Assembly: GCF_019139675.1 (NCBI RefSeq)
Contig: NZ_CP077077.1
Coordinates: 2,666,001 to 2,730,000 of the forward strand
Origin: Pseudomonas maumuensis
Lineage (GTDB): Bacteria; Pseudomonadota; Gammaproteobacteria; Pseudomonadales; Pseudomonadaceae
DNA length: 64,000 bases
Direction of reading: 5' to 3'
Shown here piece after piece: positions 7,885-16,284 of this stretch (its first letter is position 1; each line of letters begins with the position of its first letter). Under the pieces are notes generated by a model. That model ran no database searches and was not told the origin of the DNA. It saw nothing but the letters and a program-made list of their open reading frames with translations. The position numbers were made by a program, and so were the translations under genes.

Positions 7885-9509
7885 CGGTTGGAGGCACCGC
7901 TGGTGGAGTGGGTATAGCGCAGGTACAGGCTGCGGATGAAGATCCAGATCATGGTCAGGATAGCGATGGCGCCGATCAGCATGAACACATCGTTGTAGGC
8001 CAGCACATTGGCCTCGCGGGTCGCGGCGTTGGCCAGCAGGCGCATGCCGGCTTCGTTGCGCAGCGCAGGGTCGGCCAGCACCCCGGCATAACCGGCGCCG
8101 CCTCCCTGGACCCGGGCGCTGACCAGGGGGTCCAGGGCACCCAGGCGGTCCATCAGCTGGCTGGAGTGGAATTTCTCCCGCACCGTCTGGAAGGTGCCCA
8201 GCAGCGCCGAGCCGATCAGCCCGCCGAGGTTGTTGCAGATACCGAACAGCACCGAGAAGCTCACCAGGTTGCGCGGGTTGGCGCGCACATGGCTGATGCC
8301 CAGCGCCATCGACGGGCCGACGAAGAAGGTGCTGCCGAAGGCCAGCAGGAACTGGCTCAGGTACATCTGCGCGGGGCGGGTCAGGTTGCTCGAGCCACTG
8401 TCCATGAACGCGCCGGTGGCCATCGCGGCCAGGGAGATGAACAGCGGCAGTACCAGGTGCGTGGGGTTGATGGTCAACGCGCTGGTGGCAAGGCCAGTGA
8501 TCGCGCCCAGCAGCATCACCGCGTACAGCGCGCGCATCTGCTCGTTGCCCATGTTCAGCGCCTGGAGGAAGCCCACCGCGCCGGTGGACTGCTCGGAAAT
8601 CACCATGCGGATCAGGATCACGCACAGTGCCAGGCGAATGATCGCGCCGCTGCCCAGCCACCGGGTCATCAGCAAAGGGTTGCTGCGGTTGTGCTCGATG
8701 GCCAGGCCCGAGAGGATCAGGGCAATGGCGCCGGCCAGGGCGACGCCGATCCACGGCGCGTCCAGCCACCAGTCTATGCGCCCCAGCGACAGCGCCGCGC
8801 AGAGCAGGGCAGTGCCGCTGGCCATCAGGGTGAAGGTGAGGAAATCCAGTGGCTCGAAGGTTTTGAAACGGTCGCCGGGCGGTAGCTTGAGCAACAGCAC
8901 GCAGCCCAGCGCGGTCAGGGCCAGGCCCAGCTCGAACAGATACAGCCCGCGCCATTCGGCGATCTGCAGCAGGTCTTCGGAAAACACCCGGGCCAAGGGT
9001 ACGGCCAACTGCGAGGCGCCCAGTCCAAGGACCATCGCCTTGAGCCGCCATTGTGCGGGGAAAGCCTGGATCATGTAGTACAGGCCCAGAGAACTCAGCG
9101 CGGCGCCGACCATGCCATGGGCGGCGCGCACGGCGATGGCCGAGTTGAGGTCGTTGACGAACAGGTGGGCGAGGGTGACCAGCGCGTAGAGCACCAGGAA
9201 CACTTCGGTGAAGGCGCGCAGGCCGAACTCCTGGCGAAACTTCACCAGCAGCAGGTTCATCGACACGTTGGTCATCACGTAGGCCGCCGGCAGCCAGGCC
9301 ATCTCCGCGCTGGTGGCACCGAGGGCGCCCTGCAGAAATGGCAGGTTGGCCACCACCAGGGCGTTGCCCAGGCCGCCGGTGATTGCCACCAGCAGGCCGA
9401 CTACGCCGAAGGCCAGGCGCTTGGCCGGGGCGTGCAGCGGCGTCGAGGGCGAACCGGGCAGGCTGGGCTTTTCGTGTGGCAGCCACTGGCGGGGGGCGTA
9501 CTTGTCCAT
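7881..9509 (-). CDS. MFS transporter, DHA2/EmrB type
   Basis: The 542-residue inner-membrane protein contains about 14 hydrophobic segments, the number expected for the DHA2 (14-TM) drug:proton antiporters that pair with EmrA-type adaptors. The first segment begins near residue 33 after a Pro-rich leader, and the last ends close to the C-terminus. The loop around 75-150 fits the family, but the canonical D-R-x-G-R-R-type loop motif is poorly kept, so it belongs to a divergent EmrB branch. It is the first gene of a two-gene operon with the membrane fusion gene. The substrate cannot be inferred; no regulator is adjacent. Confidence 0.82.
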   Translation of the reverse strand: MDKYAPRQWLPHEKPSLPGSPSTPLHAPAKRLAFGVVGLLVAITGGLGNALVVANLPFLQGALGATSAEMAWLPAAYVMTNVSMNLLLVKFRQEFGLRAFTEVFLVLYALVTLAHLFVNDLNSAIAVRAAHGMVGAALSSLGLYYMIQAFPAQWRLKAMVLGLGASQLAVPLARVFSEDLLQIAEWRGLYLFELGLALTALGCVLLLKLPPGDRFKTFEPLDFLTFTLMASGTALLCAALSLGRIDWWLDAPWIGVALAGAIALILSGLAIEHNRSNPLLMTRWLGSGAIIRLALCVILIRMVISEQSTGAVGFLQALNMGNEQMRALYAVMLLGAITGLATSALTINPTHLVLPLFISLAAMATGAFMDSGSSNLTRPAQMYLSQFLLAFGSTFFVGPSMALGISHVRANPRNLVSFSVLFGICNNLGGLIGSALLGTFQTVREKFHSSQLMDRLGALDPLVSARVQGGGAGYAGVLADPALRNEAGMRLLANAATREANVLAYNDVFMLIGAIAILTMIWIFIRSLYLRYTHSTSGASNR

Positions 9510-9573
9510 CAGGTTGTCCGTTACCGCGGGTGTTCAGACTCTACGTGAATGGCCGGGGGGATGAAAATACGGC

Positions 9574-10083
9574 TCAGGCGTCGATCGGCAGGCGCATGGC
9601 GCAACGGTGCTCCAGGCCGTGGGCCAGCTCGCTGGCGAGGATAGCGCGCAGGCGGGCGTCCAAGCGTGCCGCAGGGATGGGCTTGAAGCCGTAGCGCGCA
9701 TAGAACGGGGCATTCCAGGGGACATCGTCGAAGGTGGTCAGGGTCAGCCAGGCCAGGCCCTTGAGGCGAGCGGTATCCCGTGCCTGGTCCAGCAGGCCCC
9801 GGCCCAGGCCGTGGCCCTGGGCCTCTTGCCGCACGGACAGCTCATGGATATGCAAGGCGTCGTCGGCGATGCTGGCGCAGAGAAAACCCAGTGCCTGGTC
9901 CTGGTCATCCACGGCGACCCAGCTGCAACCTTCGCTCACGAATGCCAGGTGTTCGGCTTCATTCATCACCTCGCTGTCGGCCAGCCAGGCGAGGTGCGGC
10001 AATTGCCGGAAAGCCTGGGCGGCGGAGCGTTCCAGGGCCGGGAGCAAGGGGGCATCCTCGATGCGGGTGGGGCGGACAAGCAT
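9574..10083 (-). CDS. GNAT family N-acetyltransferase
   Basis: The 169-residue protein has the GNAT fold with the acetyl-CoA loop Q-G-H-G-L-G-R-G (motif A, near residue 100). This is preceded by the strand I-H-E-L-S-V and followed by Y-A-R-Y-G-F near the end. The start at 10083 gives an immediate M-L-V-R-P-T-R first strand; the open frame upstream runs through the regulatory region and is not expected to be translated. It is divergent from the zinc-starvation genes and shares their intergenic region, so the Zur box there might also affect it. The substrate is unknown. Confidence 0.75.
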   Translation of the reverse strand: MLVRPTRIEDAPLLPALERSAAQAFRQLPHLAWLADSEVMNEAEHLAFVSEGCSWVAVDDQDQALGFLCASIADDALHIHELSVRQEAQGHGLGRGLLDQARDTARLKGLAWLTLTTFDDVPWNAPFYARYGFKPIPAARLDARLRAILASELAHGLEHRCAMRLPIDA

Positions 10084-10166
10084 GGTGGAGACAAGACCTG
10101 TGGGCGGGGCGTCGTTGCGCAAGAAGACGGAGTTTGCCAGATCGACACGGGAAGTTGTTGCAATGT

Positions 10167-10187
10167 AATTGTTATAACGTAACATTT
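10167..10187. promoter_or_regulatory. Predicted Zur box
   Basis: The 21-bp palindrome AATTGTTATA-A-CGTAACATTT matches the gamma-proteobacterial Zur operator (AAATGTTATA-n-TATAACATTT, from memory) at 17 of 20 arm positions. It lies 31 bp before the GTG of the carbonic-anhydrase gene and 84 bp from the divergent GNAT start. The genes that follow are those that zinc-starved pseudomonads de-repress, which supports the call. Confidence 0.8.
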
Positions 10188-10217
10188 GCATTCTTCCTCC
10201 CAGGCAGGACCCTCACC

Positions 10218-10778
10218 GTGATCCGCAGAAACCCCTCCGGCCATCTCCCGCAAATCGCCGAATCGGCCTATATCGACCACACCGCCATCATCTGCGGCAA
10301 GGTGATCATCCACGACAACGTGTTCGTCGGCCCTTATGCGGTAATCCGCGCCGACGAGGTGGACGCCAGCGGCGACATGCAGCCAATCGTCATCGGCGCC
10401 AATTCCAATATCCAGGATGGCGTGGTGATCCATTCCAAATCCGGCGCGGCGGTGCGCATCGGCCAGTACAGCTCGATCGCCCATCGCTCCATCGTCCATG
10501 GCCCGTGCGAAGTCGGCGACCGGGTGTTCATCGGCTTCAACAGCGTGCTGTTCAATTGCAAGGTCGGTGATGGCAGCGTGGTGCGGCACAACTCGGTGGT
10601 CGACGGTCGCGACTTGCCGCCGCGCTTCTACGTGCCGCCTACCGAGCACATCGGCCCGCATACCGACCTGGAGCGCTACCCGCCGGTCAGCGTGTCGGCC
10701 TCGGAGTTCTCCGAGGACGTGGCGCGCACCAATATCGACCTGGTCCAGGGCTACAAGGCCTTGCAGAACGAGTTCTGA
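10218..10778 (+). CDS. Gamma-class carbonic anhydrase-like protein
   Basis: The 186-residue left-handed beta-helix protein is built from hexapeptide repeats (V-I-I-H-D-N, V-F-V-G-P-Y and so on). Its three histidines H72, H89 and H94 have the i/i+5 spacing of the gamma-carbonic anhydrase metal site. The start is a GTG. The gene is followed after 2 bp by the dihydroorotase homologue, so they form one operon behind the Zur box. In P. aeruginosa the equivalent pair (PA5540/PA5541) belongs to the zinc-starvation block. Gamma-class enzymes can work with iron or cobalt, so a zinc-sparing role as backup for the main zinc carbonic anhydrase is the likely purpose. Confidence 0.78.
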   Translation: MIRRNPSGHLPQIAESAYIDHTAIICGKVIIHDNVFVGPYAVIRADEVDASGDMQPIVIGANSNIQDGVVIHSKSGAAVRIGQYSSIAHRSIVHGPCEVGDRVFIGFNSVLFNCKVGDGSVVRHNSVVDGRDLPPRFYVPPTEHIGPHTDLERYPPVSVSASEFSEDVARTNIDLVQGYKALQNEF

Positions 10779-10780
10779 GC

Positions 10781-12118
10781 ATGGACACGCTATTGGTGCG
10801 CAATGCGCGGCTGGTCAACGAGGGGCGTGAATTCGAAGCCGACCTGCTGGTGCGCCATGGGCGCATCGAACGGATAGCCGGCAGCCTAGACAACGCCCGC
10901 GCGGCACTGGAGATCGATGCCAAGGGCGCCTGGCTGCTGCCGGGGATGATCGACGACCAAGTGCATTTTCGCGAGCCGGGGGCGCCGCACAAGGGCAGCA
11001 TTGCCAGCGAGTCGCGGGCGGCGGTGGCCGGGGGCATCACCAGCTACATGGACATGCCCAACACCAACCCGCCGACGTTGACCCTGGAGGCGCTGGCCGA
11101 CAAGAAGCGCCGGGCGGCGGCGGGTTCACGGGCCAACTATGGCTTTCACTTCGGCGTTAGCCGCGACAACCTCGACACCATTGCCGCCCTGGACCCTCGC
11201 GAAGTGGCCGGGATCAAGGTGTTCATGGGCGCGTCCACCGGCGACATGCTGGTGGACGATCCGCAGGTGCTGGAAAAGCTCTTCGTCTATGCGCCGACCA
11301 TCGTCCTGGCCCATTGCGAGCACACCCCGAGCATCCTCGAGAACGAGGGCTGGTGGCGGGCGCGCCACGGCGAGTTCATCCCCCCGGCCGCGCACCCGCT
11401 GATCCGCGATGCCGATGCCTGCTACCGCTCCTCGAGCCTGGCGGTGCAGTTGGCCCGGCGCTTCGGCACGCGCTTGCATGTGCTGCACCTGACCACGGTG
11501 CGCGAGCTGGCGTTGTTCACGCCTGGCCCGGTGAGCGGCAAGCACATCACCGCCGAGGTGTGCCTGCACCACTTGCTGTTCGACGACAGCGATTACGCCA
11601 GCCTCGGTCATCTGATCAAGTGCAACCCGGCGATCAAGACCGGCACCGACCGCGACGCCTTGCGCAATGCCCTGGCCCGCGACCGTATCGATGTGATCGG
11701 CACCGACCATGCGCCGCACACCCTGGAGGAGAAGCGCCGCGTGTATACCCGTGCGCCGTCTGGCCTGCCGCTGGTGCAGCATGCCTTGCCGGCGGCGCTG
11801 GAACTGGTCAGCGAAGGGGTGCTGAGCATGGCCCAGGTGGTGACCAAGACCAGCCACGCGGTGGCCGAGCTGTTCGCCATCCGCGAGCGCGGTTTCCTGC
11901 GCGAGGGGTACTGGGCGGACTTCGCCATCGTCGAGCGCTTGGCCAGGCCACGGGCGGTGGCGGACGACCCGATCCTGGCGCGCTGCGGCTGGACGCCGTT
12001 CCAGCAGCGCGCCTTCCACCATGTGGTGCGTAGCACCGTGGTCTCGGGGCAACTGGCCTGGCACCAGGGCCAGGTGCGCGACCCGTGCCAGGGGTTGCCG
12101 CTGATGTTCGACCGTTGA
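10781..12118 (+). CDS. pyrC2: Dihydroorotase homologue (zinc-starvation paralogue)
   Basis: This is an amidohydrolase of 445 residues, the length of type I dihydroorotases. Metal-binding features are visible: D-D-Q-V-H62-F-R-E-P-G, a probable carboxylated lysine at K146 in G-I-K-V-F-M-G, the histidine of L-A-H-C-E-H, L-H-V-L-H, and the catalytic aspartate of G-T-D-H-A-P-H. Dihydroorotase closes carbamoyl-aspartate to dihydroorotate in pyrimidine synthesis. Its position behind a Zur box and a gamma-carbonic anhydrase, ahead of dksA2, identifies it as the extra copy that pseudomonads switch on when zinc is scarce, rather than the main pyrC. Confidence 0.85.
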   Translation: MDTLLVRNARLVNEGREFEADLLVRHGRIERIAGSLDNARAALEIDAKGAWLLPGMIDDQVHFREPGAPHKGSIASESRAAVAGGITSYMDMPNTNPPTLTLEALADKKRRAAAGSRANYGFHFGVSRDNLDTIAALDPREVAGIKVFMGASTGDMLVDDPQVLEKLFVYAPTIVLAHCEHTPSILENEGWWRARHGEFIPPAAHPLIRDADACYRSSSLAVQLARRFGTRLHVLHLTTVRELALFTPGPVSGKHITAEVCLHHLLFDDSDYASLGHLIKCNPAIKTGTDRDALRNALARDRIDVIGTDHAPHTLEEKRRVYTRAPSGLPLVQHALPAALELVSEGVLSMAQVVTKTSHAVAELFAIRERGFLREGYWADFAIVERLARPRAVADDPILARCGWTPFQQRAFHHVVRSTVVSGQLAWHQGQVRDPCQGLPLMFDR

Positions 12119-12127
12119 TTCGAGCCA

Positions 12128-12188
12128 GGGGCCGCTGCGCAGCCCCTGTGGGAGCTGGCTTGCCAGCGAAAGGGGCGCGGCGCGCCCC
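12128..12188. repeat. REP-like element with two flanking GC hairpins
   Basis: The space between pyrC2 and dksA2 holds a hairpin (12128-12146), a P. putida-type REP core (12149-12170, GTGGGAGCTGGCTTGCCAGC) and a second perfect 8-bp GC stem (12172-12188). It may stabilise or process the mRNA between the two genes. No T-run is present. Confidence 0.7.
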
Positions 12189-12208
12189 CAGCATTTCGGA
12201 ACTTTGCC

Positions 12209-12616
12209 ATGACTGAAGAGCAATTGTTGCAACAACCTGCCGCCGCCTACATGAACGAACCCCAGCGGCAATTCTTCCGCAACCTGCTGCTGGCCCAGCG
12301 CGGCGAGCTGCAAACGCGGATCGAGCAGGAGTTTCGCGCCCTGCGCGAGCAGGAGATACACAGCGACCCCGCCGACATCGGCAGCGCCGAGGAGGAACGT
12401 CACTGGCAACTGCGCTCGCTGGAGCGGGAAAAGAAGCTGCTGGACAAGATCGACCAGGCGCTGGAACGCCTGGCCCGGGGCGACTACGGCTGGTGCGAGG
12501 AAACCGGCGAGCCGATCGGCCTGCGCCGCCTGCTGCTGCGGCCCACCGCTACCCTGTGCGTCGAGGCCAAGGAGCGCCAGGAACTGCGCGAGCGGCATGT
12601 GCGCGACAGCGTCTAG
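12209..12616 (+). CDS. dksA2: DksA2, zinc-independent DksA paralogue
   Basis: The 135-residue RNA-polymerase secondary-channel protein has the long coiled coil with tip D-P-A-D (53-56) and the C-terminal fold of DksA. Two of the four zinc-finger cysteines are replaced: C96-x2-T99 and C117-x2-A120. This is the C-T-C-A pattern of P. aeruginosa DksA2, which keeps the stringent response with ppGpp working without zinc. It follows the Zur-linked carbonic anhydrase and dihydroorotase genes after a 90-bp REP-bearing gap, so it is probably co-transcribed with them. Its last four bases overlap the end of the convergent MgtC-like gene. Confidence 0.9.
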   Translation: MTEEQLLQQPAAAYMNEPQRQFFRNLLLAQRGELQTRIEQEFRALREQEIHSDPADIGSAEEERHWQLRSLEREKKLLDKIDQALERLARGDYGWCEETGEPIGLRRLLLRPTATLCVEAKERQELRERHVRDSV

Positions 12617-13326
12617 TCGATGTTCAGGCCCTGAGCCTGCAACTGCCAGCGCACCGAGCTGACGCCTTTCTCCAGGCTCACGCGGCCGACCAGGCGCTCG
12701 AGCTGGGTCGGTGCCTGGGGCGTGCCGAGCAGTTCGGCGCGTACCTCCAGGCGTGCCGGGTCGGCCAGGTCCTCGCTGTGCAGCGACTGCAGGCGCAGGC
12801 CCGGATCGCTGAGGCTGTGCAACATCAGGCTGCGCACCTGGATCTCGTCCTCGGCGCGGCAGACGATGCGTACTTCGTAGCGCTGCTCGACCTCGCTGGC
12901 CGGGACCATGTCCTGGCGGTCCAGGCGTTGGGCGAGGTCACGCAGCAGGATATTGGCGCATAACACCACCAGGCTGCCCAGCGACGCCTCCAGCAGCAGC
13001 CCAAGGCTGCACAGCACGCCGACCGCGGCGGTGCACCAGAGGGTGGCAGCGGTGTTCAGGCCACGCACGTTGAAGCCGTCGCGCATTATCACGCCACCGC
13101 CGAGAAAACCGATGCCCGACACTACGTAGGCGGCGATGCGCGAGGCATCGGTGGGCGCCATGCCCGGCACGGCCTGGGTCATCAGCACGAACAGGCAGGC
13201 GCCGGTGCTGACCAGGGCGTTGGTGCGCAGGCCCGTCAGGCGCTGGCGCAGTTGGCGCTCGGCACCGATCAAGGCGCCGAGCAGCAGGGCCACGCTGACG
13301 CGCAGCAGAAAGATTTTCCAATCCAT
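12613..13326 (-). CDS. MgtC/SapB family inner-membrane protein
   Basis: The 237-residue product has four to five hydrophobic segments in its first 130 residues, with the family motif G-A-E-R-Q...G-L-R-T-N-A-L-V. A soluble ACT-like C-terminal domain (about 145-237) follows, as in MgtC proteins. MgtC helps bacteria survive low magnesium and life in hosts, partly by restraining the F-ATPase. I chose the ATG at 13326, which has a GGAG site before it and begins the hydrophobic part. The frame stays open for another 51 codons upstream through a Pro-rich stretch (see the leader feature). It is tail-to-tail with dksA2, overlapping by 4 bp. Confidence 0.85.
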   Translation of the reverse strand: MDWKIFLLRVSVALLLGALIGAERQLRQRLTGLRTNALVSTGACLFVLMTQAVPGMAPTDASRIAAYVVSGIGFLGGGVIMRDGFNVRGLNTAATLWCTAAVGVLCSLGLLLEASLGSLVVLCANILLRDLAQRLDRQDMVPASEVEQRYEVRIVCRAEDEIQVRSLMLHSLSDPGLRLQSLHSEDLADPARLEVRAELLGTPQAPTQLERLVGRVSLEKGVSSVRWQLQAQGLNID

Positions 13327-13781
13327 AGCGAACTCCGTTCCGCGGGCGATGGCCCGCATGGGCGCCGACTTGAGACGGCGCGATTGCAAACAAGGAATGC
13401 GCAGGACCACGCCCATGCCGGATGGCAGGGCTGGGAAGCAAGGAGGAATGTTCAGCCAGGGAGGGCCGAAGGAAACCACCGTCTACCGAGTACGGCGAGA
13501 CAGTGGCAGGAACGCTGCCCGGACTAGCTCGCCGTGTGGGCCTGTCGCAATCGACTGGGGCTACTGTCCAATGCAGGGTCTCCTGGGTGAGGGATGCTTT
13601 AGTGCGCGGCGGACCATACGCCTCGACCCGCGCAGGGTCAAGGCGTGGATCATGACAATTGTGTTACGCCAAGCACTGGCAGATGCTGGCCTGGGTACAT
13701 CCTTCATGGAAAATCCCTCCGAATGACCTGACGGCAATGGTACCCTTGCGCCTTTCGTTGCCACCCCCCCCGGACCGATCC
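13327..13781 (-). promoter_or_regulatory. 455-bp gap with possible leader of the MgtC-like gene
   Basis: No independent gene is supported here. Read leftward toward the MgtC-like gene, the region ends with a strong 6-bp hairpin (13342-13357, GCGGGC-GATG-GCCCGC on the plus strand) just before the ribosome site. Before it, 13327-13479 encodes in frame a Pro-rich stretch (F-G-P-P-W, P-P-C-F-P-A-L-P). Enteric mgtC and mgtA genes are controlled by Pro-rich leader peptides, so a leader function is conceivable but unproven. The plus-strand half must also contain the promoter of the CrtZ-like gene. Confidence 0.3.
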
Positions 13782-14243
13782 ATGTTGTTCAATCTCGCCG
13801 TGCTGTTCGGCACCCTGGTGGCCATGGAGGGCGTCGGCACGCTGGCCCATAAGTACGTCATGCACGGCTGGGGCTGGTGGCTGCACCGCTCGCACCACGA
13901 GCCGCAATTGGGCATGCTGGAAACCAATGACCTCTACCTGCTGGCGCTCGGGCTGATCGCCGCTGCCCTGGTGATGCTGGGCAAGGCCGGGCATGCGCCG
14001 CTGCAGTGGGTCGGCGGCGGGGTGGCGGGGTATGGGCTGGCCTACGTGCTGGCCCACGACGGCTTGTTCCACCGTCACTGGCCGCGTGCGCCGAAGCCGG
14101 TCAACCGCTACCTCAAGCGCCTGTACCGGGCGCACCGCCTGCACCATGCGGTGAAGGGACGCCAAGGCAGCGTGTCGTTCGGGTTCTTCTACGCACCGCC
14201 GTTGCGGGTGTTGAAGCAACAGCTGAAGCGCCGGCGGGGTTGA
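13782..14243 (+). CDS. CrtZ-like/fatty-acid-hydroxylase-superfamily membrane protein
   Basis: The 153-residue protein has the di-iron histidine boxes of the beta-carotene hydroxylase/sterol desaturase superfamily: H-K-Y-V-M-H, H-R-S-H-H, H-D-G-L-F-H and H-R-L-H-H, between two to three hydrophobic segments. The length matches CrtZ. CrtZ adds 3-hydroxyl groups to carotenoid rings. No crt genes are in the window, so the true substrate in this strain could be another lipid. An ATG 45 bp upstream is possible but adds a Pro-rich leader with no clear ribosome site. Confidence 0.75.
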   Translation: MLFNLAVLFGTLVAMEGVGTLAHKYVMHGWGWWLHRSHHEPQLGMLETNDLYLLALGLIAAALVMLGKAGHAPLQWVGGGVAGYGLAYVLAHDGLFHRHWPRAPKPVNRYLKRLYRAHRLHHAVKGRQGSVSFGFFYAPPLRVLKQQLKRRRG

Positions 14244-14280
14244 GATGTTGCCGGGGGCGCGATGCGCCCCTATCGCCGGC

Positions 14281-15177
14281 TCAGTTCGCGACTTTGCGCT
14301 CGATGGTGTTTTCAACCGTTTGCCCGCGGCTCACCCACCAGCCGAACCCCGCCGCGGTGAAGAACATGATCAGGCTGTAGATCGCCGCCGGCACCGCCAT
14401 GGTCGCGTTGTTCAGCAGCGACGGGCTCAGGGCCAGGGCGATGGCCAGGGTGCCGTTGTGGATGCCGATTTCCATGCCGATGGCGATCGCCTGGCGCTTG
14501 GGGATGCTCAGCAGACGTGGCACCCAGTAGCCCACCGCAAGGCTGAGCAGGTTGAACAGCAGTGCGGCGCCGCCAACGATCGGCGCGTACTCGACCACGG
14601 TCTGCCAATCCTTGGCCAGGGCCAGGACGATGGTGAAGGCCAGGAACAGCGCCGCGACGATCTTCATCGGTTTTTCCATGCGCGCGGCGAAGCGCGGCGC
14701 CCAGTGACGGATCAGCATGCCCAGCGCCACCGGCAGCAGGACGATGGCGAACACCTGCATGACCTTGGCGAATTGCAGCGGGATGGCCTGGTCCGATTCC
14801 ATGAACCAGGCCAACGACAGATTCACCAGCAGCGGCATGGTGAGTATCGCGATCAGCGAGTTGACCGCGGTCAGGGTGATGTTCAGCGCCACGTCGCCGT
14901 GGGCCAGGTGGCTGAACAGGTTGGCGGTGGTGCCACCCGGGGAGGCCGCCAGCAGCATCAGGCCTACCGCCAGCGCCGCCTCCAGGCCGAAACCGTTGGC
15001 GATCAGGAAGCACACCAGCGGTAGCAGCAGAATCTGACAGGTCAGGCCGATCACCACGGGCTTGGGGTACTTCACCACGCGGGCGAAGTCGGCCAGGGTC
15101 AGTGACAGGCCCAGGCCGAGCATGATGATGCCCAGGGCCAGCGGCAGGAGGGCGGTGAGCAAGGGGGAGGCGGTCAT
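14281..15177 (-). CDS. Bile acid:sodium symporter family (BASS) transporter
   Basis: The 298-residue inner-membrane protein has about ten hydrophobic segments and the family's crossover motifs, such as A-S-P-G-G-T-T-A-N near residue 80 and G-I-H-N-G-T-L-A near 237. BASS proteins import organic anions (bile salts, pantoate, pyruvate or keto acids in different lineages) with sodium. The substrate here is open. The start at 15177 gives a short N-terminus before the first helix; a start 16 codons upstream is less likely. It is divergent from the DyP peroxidase gene and convergent with the CrtZ-like gene. Confidence 0.82.
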   Translation of the reverse strand: MTASPLLTALLPLALGIIMLGLGLSLTLADFARVVKYPKPVVIGLTCQILLLPLVCFLIANGFGLEAALAVGLMLLAASPGGTTANLFSHLAHGDVALNITLTAVNSLIAILTMPLLVNLSLAWFMESDQAIPLQFAKVMQVFAIVLLPVALGMLIRHWAPRFAARMEKPMKIVAALFLAFTIVLALAKDWQTVVEYAPIVGGAALLFNLLSLAVGYWVPRLLSIPKRQAIAIGMEIGIHNGTLAIALALSPSLLNNATMAVPAAIYSLIMFFTAAGFGWWVSRGQTVENTIERKVAN

Positions 15178-15349
15178 GGTGGTCTCTCGGGCGAAGGATC
15201 CCGAGGAGTGTAGAAGGGGGCGCAATGATAGCTAATCGTGTCTGGGCGATCTTGGTAACCGTTTGTTACTGGCCTGGCGACCCCATGTCGCGTTGCGATG
15301 CCGCGCCCGGGGCAGTAGCATTCGCGCTTTTGCCGAGGATTCGCCCGTC

Positions 15350-16228
15350 ATGCCGTTCCAGCAAGGTCTGCTTGCCACCCCGGTGCCGGCCCATGCCCGC
15401 CACCTGTTCTTCGCCCTCGATTCCCTGGAGGCGCTGCCGGCCGTACTCGACCAGTTGTTGCCACAGGTCGATGGACAAAACCTGATCCTGGGCGTCGGCG
15501 CGCCGTTGGCCAAGGCCCTGGGTCGCCAGGTGCCGGGCCTGCGCAGTTTCCCGCAACTGGACGCGGTGGTGGAGAATCCGGCGACCCAGCACGCCCTGTG
15601 GCTGTGGCTGCGCGGTGCCGAGCGCGGCGAGCTGTTCCTGCGCGCCCAGGCCTTGCAGCAGGCGCTGGCGCCGGCCCTGCGCCTGGTCGACAGCGTCGAC
15701 GGCTTCCTGCACCGCGGCGGCCATGACCTGACCGGCTACGAAGACGGCACCGAGAACCCGGTGGACGCAGACGCCGTTGCCGCCGCCATCGTGCCGGGCG
15801 ACATCCCCGGCCTGTCGGGTTCGAGCTTTGCCGCCTTCCAGCTGTGGAAGCACGACCTGGGCTACTTCAAGTCGCTGCCCCAGGCCGAGCAGGACAACAT
15901 CATCGGTCGCCGCCTGAGCGACAACGAAGAGCTCGACGACGCGCCCGAGTCGGCCCACGTCAAGCGCACTGCCCAGGAGAGCTTCGCGCCCGAGGCGTTC
16001 GTGGTGCGGCGCTCGGTGGCCTGGACCGATGAGCGCGGCGCGGGCCTGGCGTTCGTCGCCCTGGGCTTCTCGCTGGACGCCTTCGAGGTGCAGCTGCGGC
16101 GCATGAGCGGGCTGGAGGATGGCGTGGTCGATGGCCTGTACCGCTTCAGCCGGCCGTTGAGCGGCGGCTATTACTGGTGCCCGCCGCTGGGTGAGCAGGG
16201 CGCCGACCTGAGCCTGTTGCTGGGCTGA
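15350..16228 (+). CDS. DyP-type heme peroxidase (YfeX-like)
   Basis: The 292-residue protein is of the short, cytoplasmic P-type (DypB/YfeX) class. The signature G-Y-E-D132-G-T-E-N carries the catalytic aspartate, H203 in S-A-H-V-K-R is the expected heme ligand, and R219/R220 can serve as the distal arginine. Such enzymes oxidise dyes, lignin-like phenolics and porphyrinogens with hydrogen peroxide. No encapsulin gene is adjacent and there is no signal peptide. The start at 15350 is supported by the conserved N-terminus. It is a single gene; the following 350 bp contain only a large inverted repeat. Confidence 0.88.
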   Translation: MPFQQGLLATPVPAHARHLFFALDSLEALPAVLDQLLPQVDGQNLILGVGAPLAKALGRQVPGLRSFPQLDAVVENPATQHALWLWLRGAERGELFLRAQALQQALAPALRLVDSVDGFLHRGGHDLTGYEDGTENPVDADAVAAAIVPGDIPGLSGSSFAAFQLWKHDLGYFKSLPQAEQDNIIGRRLSDNEELDDAPESAHVKRTAQESFAPEAFVVRRSVAWTDERGAGLAFVALGFSLDAFEVQLRRMSGLEDGVVDGLYRFSRPLSGGYYWCPPLGEQGADLSLLLG

Positions 16229-16284
16229 TGGATCCTGGGGTGCGACCAGGTGTCCACCGCAAACCCTGCAGCGCCTATGCGACC

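Noticed and set aside
7885..9486. An open frame that would fuse an extra 534 residues to the N-terminus of the HlyD-type adaptor
   Set aside because: It is the out-of-frame shadow of the MFS transporter; its translation is Arg/Pro/Gly-rich without hydrophobic helices, and the adaptor has its own ATG overlapping the transporter stop.
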